In this document: positions 1-5,268 of the stretch, piece after piece
Position numbering within the stretch: the stretch's first letter is position 1
How the letters are laid out: each line of letters begins with the position of its first letter
Assembly (NCBI GenBank): GCA_021772215.1
Contig: JAJFMK010000312.1
Location: forward strand, 1 to 5,268
Direction of reading: 5' to 3'
Source of the DNA: Chlamydiota bacterium
Lineage (GTDB): Bacteria; Chlamydiota; Chlamydiia; Chlamydiales; JAJFMK01
DNA length: 5,268 nucleotides
Notes under the pieces: model-generated
What the model was told of the DNA's origin: nothing
The model's database searches: none
Seen by the model: only the letters and a program-made list of their open reading frames with translations
Position numbers and translations under genes: made by a program

Positions 1-1484
1 TCTGACTTATTGACCAAATTGAGGGGCAAATTGACGACATGAGAGCGGAAAAAGGCAAGCCCGAGCTTCCCATGCTCTTTGGTTGCTGCCCAAGCCCCTT
101 CAAGGCTGTTGGGATTGTGAAAGGTGAGCTTTTTGAGCTTGGGGAGGATTTCATCTTTTCGATAGATCGTCATATCGAGGCAGTTGGGGTAGCTCCAATC
201 CCCTTCGGGAGCCTTCGCAAACTCAAAGGCAAAAGAGTCATCTGTCAAGGCGATCTCTTGAGGCGTTTCATGAGAGAGGTCGAGCATGTAGGTCTTTTGA
301 ATATTTCTGCCGAGCCGTAAGAAAAATCCCCAAGCTTGGCTCTTTTCAAGCAGTTCAGAGCAGTGAGTGAAGTTAATTGTCTCTTTGACGACCATATCGT
401 CGACAGCGAAACAGATATGAGAGGCGCAGCTCCCCAATAGATCGAGCAGCTGCTTTTTAAAGTTCTCTTCGTAAAGCGGTTTGACATGAGGGAAGTGGGC
501 AAAAACTTCGGCGTAGGCTCCCCTCTCCTCCTCATTATCACAGCGCACTAAGGCGAAGATTTGCTTGAGACCAGCTGTTCGCATCTTGATAGATTCTAAA
601 AGAGCATAGAGCTGCAGAGGCCTCTTGTAGGAGAAAATAATCAGATCACAAGCCAATCTCTTGGAAGAGCGATAGGTTTTGACACTAGCGTAGCTGGGAA
701 GTGAGCGGCAGTAGTGATCCGCTTTGAGTTCTCTTTTTTTATCGGTTTTAAAGACGTTGAGGGGGTTGTCCATATTGTATATATAGAGGATTTCGTTGAG
801 ATACTTCCAGCGCCCTCTTGCCATCTCCAGCATGGGAAACATCATAAAGATGTCACATGAAACAGTGGAGATTTCCCCTTCAAAGAGAAGGTCTTCTAGT
901 TTGATCTTTTTAAAGAGTCCGGCATAAAAAGAGCGCAGGTGAGAGGTGACAAAGGGCTTTTTTCGCACACTGCTCCATCTTGAAAGGGGTTTGGCAATGC
1001 CTCTTCGGTACTCAGGATATTCGAGGTGTGAGCCGAAGGTGAGCCAGACTCTTTCGTCACTGTAGGCTCGTCTCACTTGACTTAAAGCCCCATCATGAGC
1101 CAGCCAGTCGTCGCCATCGAGGACAACTACTACCGAATCGTCGTGAAGCGAATGAATCGCGTCGAAGAGGTTTCTAAGGGCGCCACGCCGCGTCGCATTT
1201 TTCCAGAGCCGAAGGTTGGGGTGGCTTTTTTGAAACTCCTCAACAATTTTGACGGTCTGGTCGGTGGAGGCGTCGTCGATATAGAGAATCTCGAATTGTG
1301 GATCGCACTGATTGAGAGCTGAGCTGAGATTTCTTTCGACCCACTCTTCGTTGTTGTATGAGGCAATCACAATGGTGAAGCTCGGCTCCTCTTTGATGCC
1401 CCTTACATCCCACCGTCTCTTTTCCGCCATCAGCCGAAGATAGGGAATACTCAAGTAGACCCAATTTTTAAGTTTTGTTAACAC
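1..1484 (-). CDS. Two-domain glycosyltransferase: GT2 domain plus a second GT-A-like domain, C-terminus outside the window
   Basis: The frame is open from the GTG at 1484 to the window edge, 494 codons with no stop, so the gene continues beyond position 1. Residues 1-260 form a GT2 domain paralogous to the preceding gene product: FTIVIASYNNEEW (36-48), ILYIDDASTD (66-75), RRGALRN (99-105), the DXD site VLDGDDWLAH (121-130), SHLRSFYAGLFK (181-192), candidate base D211 and ILYIYNMDNPLNVFK (232-246). Residues 275-494 look like a second nucleotide-sugar-binding fold. It begins with a beta-strand and turn, LIIFSYKRPLQLYALLESI (281-299), has an acidic AVDD (360-363) placed like a DXD site, and contains WSYPNCLDMTIYR (430-442) and FHNPNSLEG (455-463). 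The second half may add another sugar, making the protein bifunctional. I recognise its general form but not a named family. The GTG overlaps the preceding gene by 17 bp and has a good Shine-Dalgarno. No frameshift is seen. Confidence 0.9.
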   Translation of the reverse strand, partial: MLTKLKNWVYLSIPYLRLMAEKRRWDVRGIKEEPSFTIVIASYNNEEWVERNLSSALNQCDPQFEILYIDDASTDQTVKIVEEFQKSHPNLRLWKNATRRGALRNLFDAIHSLHDDSVVVVLDGDDWLAHDGALSQVRRAYSDERVWLTFGSHLEYPEYRRGIAKPLSRWSSVRKKPFVTSHLRSFYAGLFKKIKLEDLLFEGEISTVSCDIFMMFPMLEMARGRWKYLNEILYIYNMDNPLNVFKTDKKRELKADHYCRSLPSYASVKTYRSSKRLACDLIIFSYKRPLQLYALLESIKMRTAGLKQIFALVRCDNEEERGAYAEVFAHFPHVKPLYEENFKKQLLDLLGSCASHICFAVDDMVVKETINFTHCSELLEKSQAWGFFLRLGRNIQKTYMLDLSHETPQEIALTDDSFAFEFAKAPEGDWSYPNCLDMTIYRKDEILPKLKKLTFHNPNSLEGAWAATKEHGKLGLAFFRSHVVNLPLNLVNKS

Positions 1485-2256
1485 GGCGAAAGTGCTCCTC
1501 CAAATTTTGCTGCTCTCTATTATAGAGTTTAAAGTCATTGAGAGGGTTTGAGGCGTTATAGATGTAGAGAGGGTTTGGAATGAAGCGAACCTTATCAAAT
1601 GCCTTTTTGATCATCGGGAGCATCATCGCCACATCCCACCCCACCTTGGCAAACTCTCCTTGGTAGAGAAAATTCTCTTTGGGAATTAATTTGAAAAGCG
1701 ACGCCTTAAAGGTGCGAAGGTGTGAGGCGCACCAGGGGACACTGTTAATATTTTTTAACCTCTTTGGCAGCGGCAACGTGATCCCTAAGCCGTAGCTTGG
1801 GTATTCGAGGTACTGTCCATAGGTGAGGAGCGCCCCCTCATGATAGGCCCGATTGAGAATTTGCAAGACGTAAGGGTGGGCGAGCCAGTCATCGCCGTCG
1901 ACGGTGACGACGATCTCCTCATCTTTTAGTGTATGAATCGTCTCATAGAGGTTCCGCATTGCTCCGCGATTCTGTCTATGCTGAACTAGAGTGATCTGCT
2001 CCTTTGGAATCAGATCAGTTGTGGAATCTGTTGAGGCGTCGTCGATATAGATGATGCGAAAGTTTTCATATTTTTGGGAGAGAAGTGAAGAGATATTTTT
2101 TTGACACCACTTCGCGTTGTTGTAGGAGGGCACAACAATTACCATCGGTAGCTGCTCATCCTCTTTAGGCTCGAGATAGAGCGAGCATTGATACGCCTCA
2201 AATTTTTGGCAGAGATAGCGGGAGAGAGGGTTGTCGAGGGCGAGTTTTCTTAACAT
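1468..2256 (-). CDS. Family GT2 glycosyltransferase, single domain
   Basis: A 262-residue GT-A fold glycosyltransferase of family GT2, inverting in known members, acting on a nucleotide-sugar donor in the cytoplasm. Visible are the strand and turn VIVVPSYNNAKW (39-50), the nucleotide-binding IIYIDDASTDST (68-79, D72-D73), NRGAMRN (96-102), the DXD site VDGDDWLAH (119-127) and a candidate catalytic base D208 in GWDVAMMLP. The C-terminal helix region holds LYIYNASNPLNDFK (230-243). An in-frame TTG at 2262 would add two residues. I chose the ATG at 2256 because MLRKL then aligns with the VLTKL start of the paralogue encoded next. That ATG overlaps the GT6 stop by 7 bp with only a weak GGA nearby, which suggests coupled translation. 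Sugar and linkage cannot be told. The protein is closely similar to the first half of the next gene product, pointing to tandem duplication. Confidence 0.93.
   Translation of the reverse strand: MLRKLALDNPLSRYLCQKFEAYQCSLYLEPKEDEQLPMVIVVPSYNNAKWCQKNISSLLSQKYENFRIIYIDDASTDSTTDLIPKEQITLVQHRQNRGAMRNLYETIHTLKDEEIVVTVDGDDWLAHPYVLQILNRAYHEGALLTYGQYLEYPSYGLGITLPLPKRLKNINSVPWCASHLRTFKASLFKLIPKENFLYQGEFAKVGWDVAMMLPMIKKAFDKVRFIPNPLYIYNASNPLNDFKLYNREQQNLEEHFRRVNKT
1495..1500 (-). promoter_or_regulatory. Ribosome binding site supporting the GTG start of the two-domain glycosyltransferase
   Basis: GAGGAG on the minus strand lies 10 nt before the GTG at 1484, inside the end of the preceding GT2 gene. It favours the GTG over the ATG at 1430, which lies 54 bp further in and would remove the N-terminal helix shared with the preceding glycosyltransferase. 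Confidence 0.6.
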
Positions 2257-3035
2257 TTCCAAGGCTTATGGCGTGCGAGTAGTTTCTTCTGATAGGGTAG
2301 AGTTCTCTCTTCGGGGTAACAATAGCTTGGCGAGAGGATCTTGGTTGGGGGATTATCGATGAGGTAGCGATTTAGGTGGCTCTCATCATGCCAAATAGCG
2401 ATCACATCCTTCTCGAGATCTTTCAAAGCGGCCTCTTGGCAGCTCTGGATCAGTTTGAAGAAGCTCTCTCTCTCCCCGCCATAGAAGGCGCCGGCAAAAT
2501 AGTAGAAGCCCTCAAAAGGGCTGACGCGGGAGACAGAGCGTTTTGATGTCTCATATGTCCCTCTCTGTTTAATAAATCCCGGATGAAGCGTTGCGACTCG
2601 TTTGGAAAGGATCTCCTCGCCAACAGTGTCGACAAAGAGCATGTCGGCATCTATGGCAAAGAGGTAGTCAAACTCTTTCAACTGCTCTTCAAACTTAAGG
2701 TAGTGCCCAAACCGAAGAAGGGAGTCATAGGGCCAGCCCTGATTCTCAATTTGGAAGACTTTGAGCTTTGTGTTTTCGGGGAGGGGGCTATCAGTGAGGA
2801 TTACGTTAGTCACCTTCTGATCTGGGAAGAAGTTGGGCTCTGCCGACTTTAGCATCTCTTGAGCGTAGTCGAGATATCTACCTGTGGCGACTGTGCAAAG
2901 AGCAATTTTAAGCTGCTTTCCCTTAGGAACCTGAGCCGTCTGATTACCTGCAGGAGGCTTGTTAAACATCCTAGGCAGGGCCCAGTAAAACTGATTTCTT
3001 ATTTGACCGAGTTGTTTACGTAACTGGTTAAACAT
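2250..3035 (-). CDS. Family GT6 glycosyltransferase (ABO blood-group / alpha-1,3-galactosyltransferase-like)
   Basis: A 261-residue glycosyltransferase with GT6 motifs along its length: IALCTVATGRY (44-54), NQGWPYDSLLRFGHYLK (98-114), FAIDADMLFV with D129-A-D131 as the metal-binding DXD (126-135), TLHPGF (149-154), EGFYYFAGAFYGG (175-187) and AIWHDESHLNRYL (213-225). E218 corresponds to the catalytic-region Glu of the vertebrate enzymes (E303 in ABO transferase). GT6 enzymes are retaining enzymes that add alpha-1,3-linked Gal or GalNAc to beta-galactosides. In the donor-selecting stretch of ABO enzymes (residues 266-268) this protein reads A181-G182-A183; the Ala matching position 268 is as in the B (Gal) enzyme, but the donor cannot be fixed from this. 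Most bacterial members I know of carry NXN instead of DXD. The ATG at 3035 gives a 37-bp overlap with the ATPase gene; a later ATG at 2969 would drop 22 residues. The earlier start is kept because the extra helix resembles the starts of the next two glycosyltransferases. Confidence 0.9.
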   Translation of the reverse strand: MFNQLRKQLGQIRNQFYWALPRMFNKPPAGNQTAQVPKGKQLKIALCTVATGRYLDYAQEMLKSAEPNFFPDQKVTNVILTDSPLPENTKLKVFQIENQGWPYDSLLRFGHYLKFEEQLKEFDYLFAIDADMLFVDTVGEEILSKRVATLHPGFIKQRGTYETSKRSVSRVSPFEGFYYFAGAFYGGERESFFKLIQSCQEAALKDLEKDVIAIWHDESHLNRYLIDNPPTKILSPSYCYPEERTLPYQKKLLARHKPWKC

Positions 3036-3667
3036 TCTTCGACAGATCCTATATTTTTTATCTCACCCTGCTCGAGGTGAACCGCTCTGTTACAGATACT
3101 TTTGACAAGGCTGCTTTGATGGCTGACAAAGAGAATGGTCTTTCCCTCGTCGGCCAAACATTTCATCTTGTCGGCGCACTTTTTTTGAAACGCCTGATCG
3201 CCAACAGAGAGACCCTCATCCACAATAAAAATCTCCGGGTCGACATGAGAGGCGATCGCAAAACCCAGTTTACCTAACATGCCACTGGAGTAGCGTTTAA
3301 TCGGTATTTCTAAAAACTCCTCCACTTCGGCGAAATCGACAATTTTATCAAAGCGCTTTTGTATGTCACGCTTTTTTAATCCTAATATGGCGCCGTTGAG
3401 CCAGATGTTATCTCGGCCGCTCAGGTCGGGATGGAAACCGGCGCCAAGCTCCAAAAGGGAGCAGAGGCGCCCTTGCAGGTGTATGCACCCTTTTGTTGGC
3501 GGCGTTATCTGGGAGAGAACTTTTAAGAGCGTCGACTTGCCGGCGCCGTTTGAGCCGATGAGAGCCAGCCGATCTCCCTCTTCGATCTCAAAAGAGATAT
3601 CTTTGAGGGCATAAAAGCTCATTCTCTTAACCCGATACTTTTTCCAGACGTTTTCGATCTTAATCAT
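2999..3667 (-). CDS. wzt: ABC transporter ATP-binding protein for polysaccharide export (Wzt/KpsT family, short form)
   Basis: A 222-residue cytoplasmic ATPase that would power the permease encoded immediately upstream; the two genes share an ATGA (stop and start overlap by 4 bp). Visible motifs are an A-loop Tyr near residue 11, Walker A GSNGAGKST (38-46), the polysaccharide-exporter block LLELGAGFHPDLSGRDN (71-87), the ABC signature YSSGMLGKL (126-134), Walker B IFIVDEGLSVGD (146-157) with catalytic E151, and the H-loop H183 in LFVSHQ. The ELGAGFHP and LSVGDQAFQKKC blocks separate this subfamily from metabolite or drug ABC proteins. The protein ends soon after the nucleotide-binding domain. 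It lacks the C-terminal carbohydrate-binding domain of the long Wzt proteins (such as E. coli O8/O9a) that recognise a modified chain end, so it resembles KpsT and the short Wzt forms. The AGGAGG at 3687-3682 is rather far from the ATG (14 nt), which suggests coupling to permease translation. Confidence 0.95.
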   Translation of the reverse strand: MIKIENVWKKYRVKRMSFYALKDISFEIEEGDRLALIGSNGAGKSTLLKVLSQITPPTKGCIHLQGRLCSLLELGAGFHPDLSGRDNIWLNGAILGLKKRDIQKRFDKIVDFAEVEEFLEIPIKRYSSGMLGKLGFAIASHVDPEIFIVDEGLSVGDQAFQKKCADKMKCLADEGKTILFVSHQSSLVKSICNRAVHLEQGEIKNIGSVEECLTSYVNNSVK

Positions 3668-4464
3668 ATCAAGTCAGCGACCCTCCTCTCAGTGCGTTTG
3701 AAAAATAGCACTCCCGAGCCCAAAAAGAGAAGCGTAATGCACCAAGAGAGTGTCATTTCGGGAAGAGCGGTTCCAAAGAGGGCGTAGCGAAAAGAGTCGA
3801 TGACGCCGCACATCGGATTGAGTTGATAGAGCCACTGCCACTTGGCAGGAAAGAGGGCGCTATCGTAGCCGACAGGGGAGATAAAGAGTCCAATTTGGGC
3901 CAGAAACGGGCAGGCGATGATAATATCGCGAAAGTTAATACTGAGGGCGGAGAACCAGAGGGCTATGCCGACAGCAAGAAGGATCGTCTGAAAAAGGGGT
4001 AGGGGAAAAAAGAGGATCTGCTCCAATGAGGGGTTGGCTACCCAAAAATACCAGGGAAAGAAGAGAGAGTAGGTGATCAGGAGGTCTAGACAGTTGACGG
4101 CGACGGAGCTGAGCGGCAGAAGCATCTTTGGAAAGTAGATTTTGGTGATCAGGTTGCTATGGTTTGTTAAGCTTGTAACGCTAGATTGCATCGTGCTGCT
4201 GATCAGCTGCCAAGGGATCATAGCGCTCAAGACAAAGAGAGGGTAGTTGATTCCATCATGGGAGAGATGGGCGATTCTGTCGAAGAGGATCACAAATATT
4301 ACCATATTGAGAAGAGGGCGAATCAAAGCCCACATGATGCCCAAAAGTGCCAGGCGGTAGCGCACTAAAACATCTCTAATCACAAAAAATTTAAGAAGCT
4401 CAACGTGGGCGAAGAGATTAGTGATATAGTGAAAGAGGGATATTTTGCTCTGTATGGTTCGCAA
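3664..4464 (-). CDS. wzm: ABC-2 type polysaccharide export permease (Wzm/KpsM family)
   Basis: A 266-residue integral membrane protein, the usual size for Wzm/KpsM/TagG permeases. With the ATPase encoded downstream it would move lipid-linked polysaccharide across the inner membrane. Family hallmarks are the N-terminal RDVLVRYR (30-37) followed by LGIMWALIRPL (41-51), then NLITKIYFPKMLLPLS (104-119), the FRDI segment (178-181), SPVGY (196-200), LNPMCGVIDSFRYALFG (215-231) and a basic tail FFKRTERRVADLI (254-266). About six hydrophobic segments are visible, near 39-61, 75-93, 117-140, 150-172, 181-199 and 237-256. The start is TTG: an in-frame TAA at 4473-4471 lies just upstream, and no ATG, GTG or TTG follows before the conserved RDVLVRYR block. 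The start lies inside the preceding gene (47 bp overlap), and the stop overlaps the ATPase start in an ATGA. The wzm name rests on family and context; a capsule role (KpsM) cannot be excluded. Confidence 0.93.
   Translation of the reverse strand: MRTIQSKISLFHYITNLFAHVELLKFFVIRDVLVRYRLALLGIMWALIRPLLNMVIFVILFDRIAHLSHDGINYPLFVLSAMIPWQLISSTMQSSVTSLTNHSNLITKIYFPKMLLPLSSVAVNCLDLLITYSLFFPWYFWVANPSLEQILFFPLPLFQTILLAVGIALWFSALSINFRDIIIACPFLAQIGLFISPVGYDSALFPAKWQWLYQLNPMCGVIDSFRYALFGTALPEMTLSWCITLLFLGSGVLFFKRTERRVADLI
3682..3687 (-). promoter_or_regulatory. Shine-Dalgarno-like AGGAGG upstream of the ATPase gene
   Basis: A consensus AGGAGG on the minus strand lies inside the last codons of the permease gene, 14 nt before the ATG at 3667. 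The spacing is longer than usual. Because the permease stop and the ATPase start share an ATGA, ribosomes ending the permease could re-initiate here, and this site may help hold them. Confidence 0.4.
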
Positions 4465-5268
4465 TGTTCCTTAACTCCCTTCCCGCAAGGGCAAATAGTG
4501 CATAGATCATCCCACTTGGCAGTGAGAGGACAAAAGGGTTTGTCAGCCCTGAAGCCAAAAAGGCTAAATAGAGCGCCAAAGTTGAGAGGTTCAGAACCGA
4601 CAAAGGTGCACGCAAATATAACACGGCAATTAAAAGGAGGGAAAGTAAAAACCAGCTGATTCCAAATATGCCAAGCTGGGTTAACAGGGCAAGCCACTGA
4701 ACTTCATAGGAGTATTTCGCCTCTGAATCTCTCACCATTGCCTCGACGTAGCCTCCCACCCCTATCCCAAAAAGAGGCGCCTCTTCGAAGGCTTTCCACA
4801 GCGCGTGGCTCTGATGGATCCGAATCTCATCTGACTCACTATTTTCGGAGCTTGTGAGTCGCCTTTCAAATAGAGTCTCCACGGTTTCGGTTCCAAAAGA
4901 GAGTAGAAAGAGTGAACAGAAAAATAAGAGACCCAAAATTCCTTTTAAGAAGCGGTTAAACGTGTGAAAGAAGAGGAAAAAAAAGAGGGAGAGGAGAGCA
5001 ATGGCCATAAAGAGGCGTGAAAAGCTAAAGAGAACCGAGGTCAATCCCAAAATGGTATAGGCAATCTGAAAGCTTTTGGAAAAGGGGAGGCGAAACTCTT
5101 TTGCCTTTAAGACAAAGAAGAGCAAAAAGGGGGTTGCCACATCCATTGAGGTTAAAAATCTCTCGAAGCCACTCGTGACAGCCATGCTCATGACCCTTAT
5201 GCCTGTCAACTGTGTAAAATCGGTGAGGGTGATCACTTTGAAAAGGGAGAGCAGGATCAAAGTGAGCT
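4418..5268 (-). CDS. O-antigen ligase/polymerase family membrane protein (Wzy/WaaL-like), N-terminus outside the window
   Basis: This is the C-terminal part, 282 complete codons, of a polytopic membrane protein. The frame is open to the window edge, so the true start lies beyond 5268; the TTG at 5260 is probably an internal Leu codon. Residues are numbered from the first full codon at 5266. Hydrophobic segments lie near 42-52, 65-98, 104-122, 196-217 and 224-262. Between them is a large hydrophilic loop (about 123-195) with R149, a PLFGIGVGGY motif at 164-173 and YSYEVQWL at 185-192, followed by QLGIFG. This is the Wzy_C/O-antigen ligase loop pattern. These proteins act on the periplasmic face, either joining lipid-linked glycan to its acceptor or polymerising repeat units. 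Next to a Wzm/Wzt exporter, a ligase is more likely than a polymerase, because ABC-exported glycans are polymerised in the cytoplasm. The frequent loop His is replaced here by the YEVQ segment. The last 47 bp overlap the permease gene. The family is fairly sure; ligase versus polymerase is not. Confidence 0.82.
   Translation of the reverse strand, partial: LTLILLSLFKVITLTDFTQLTGIRVMSMAVTSGFERFLTSMDVATPFLLFFVLKAKEFRLPFSKSFQIAYTILGLTSVLFSFSRLFMAIALLSLFFFLFFHTFNRFLKGILGLLFFCSLFLLSFGTETVETLFERRLTSSENSESDEIRIHQSHALWKAFEEAPLFGIGVGGYVEAMVRDSEAKYSYEVQWLALLTQLGIFGISWFLLSLLLIAVLYLRAPLSVLNLSTLALYLAFLASGLTNPFVLSLPSGMIYALFALAGRELRNIANHTEQNIPLSLYH
4475..4479 (-). promoter_or_regulatory. Ribosome binding site supporting the TTG start of the permease
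   Basis: On the minus strand GGGAG (4479-4475, within AAGGGAG) lies 10 nt before the TTG start at 4464. A second purine run, AAGGA (4472-4468), lies only 3 nt before the TTG, probably too close to be the main site. The site sits inside the coding sequence of the upstream ligase-family gene. Part of it can pair with CCCTT at 4491-4487 to form a 5-bp stem. Confidence 0.55.

Noticed and set aside
39..320. Plus-strand open frame of 93 codons
   Set aside because: It lies antisense to the C-terminal half of the two-domain glycosyltransferase and shows no recognisable motif.
245..541. Minus-strand open frame of 98 codons in another phase
   Set aside because: It overlaps the real glycosyltransferase frame entirely, is rich in Ser, Arg and Leu without motifs, and is explained as a shadow.
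1..1464. Apparent lack of a long gene, suggesting a pseudogene or frameshifted region
   Set aside because: Manual translation of the minus strand from 1484 to 1 gives one uninterrupted frame with clear GT2 motifs; the gene merely lacks its stop codon within the window.
1130..1464. Two short minus-strand frames (1366-1130 and 1464-1240)
   Set aside because: Both are out-of-phase readings of the GT2 domain; the real frame carries SYNN, YIDDAS and DGDDW here.
2583..2852. Plus-strand open frame of 89 codons
   Set aside because: Antisense to the GT6 coding sequence, with no supported start or motif.
2969..2999. Later ATG (2969) as the GT6 start, avoiding the 37-bp overlap
   Set aside because: Possible, but only an AGG directly touching the ATG supports it, and the longer form keeps an N-terminal helix like those of the neighbouring glycosyltransferases.
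4380..4697. Overlapping short frames on both strands around the ligase/permease junction
   Set aside because: They overlap two well-supported genes and have no membrane or family pattern of their own.
4965..5000. Purine-rich A/G tract that might be regulatory
   Set aside because: On the coding strand it encodes a Phe/Leu-rich membrane helix (SLFFFLFFH), which explains the composition.
5258..5260. TTG at 5260 as the start of the ligase-family gene
   Set aside because: The frame stays open upstream to the window edge and the family needs more N-terminal membrane segments, so this is most likely an internal Leu codon.

Overview
The window is a dense piece of a cell-surface polysaccharide (O-antigen-type) locus from a Gram-negative-type bacterium. 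All six genes lie on the minus strand, so transcription runs from high to low coordinates. Each gene overlaps the next (47, 4, 37, 7 and 17 bp in order of transcription), so there is no intergenic DNA. I see no internal promoter or terminator, and no RNA gene, mobile element or CRISPR array. The outer two genes run off the window edges, so the operon extends both ways.

In order of transcription the genes are: (1) 5268-4418, the C-terminal part of a Wzy/WaaL-type O-antigen ligase or polymerase; (2) 4464-3664, a Wzm/KpsM-type ABC-2 permease starting at TTG; (3) 3667-2999, a short Wzt/KpsT-type ATPase; (4) 3035-2250, a family GT6 glycosyltransferase related to the ABO blood-group and alpha-1,3-galactosyltransferases; (5) 2256-1468, a single-domain family GT2 glycosyltransferase; (6) 1484-1, a longer protein whose N-terminal half is a paralogue of gene 5 and whose C-terminal half is a second, probably GT-A-like, domain. 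Gene 6 has no stop codon in the window. I translated its frame by hand from 1484 to 1 and it is open throughout, so the low-coordinate third of the window is coding and not empty or frameshifted.

The genes fit one pathway. The glycosyltransferases would build a glycan on a lipid carrier on the cytoplasmic side, Wzm/Wzt would export it, and the ligase-family protein would transfer it to its acceptor (lipid A-core in a classical system) or polymerise it. The GT6 enzyme suggests a terminal alpha-linked Gal or GalNAc, as in host-like glycans; this is inference. The three glycosyltransferases appear to start with similar basic/hydrophobic helices, possibly for membrane association.

The organism cannot be named from this window. 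The ligase-family gene and ABC exporter suggest a Gram-negative-type envelope, and base composition looks intermediate by eye. Most notable are the GT6 enzyme with an intact DXD motif, the tandem GT2 duplication with a fused extra domain, and the fully overlapping layout with GTG and TTG starts.
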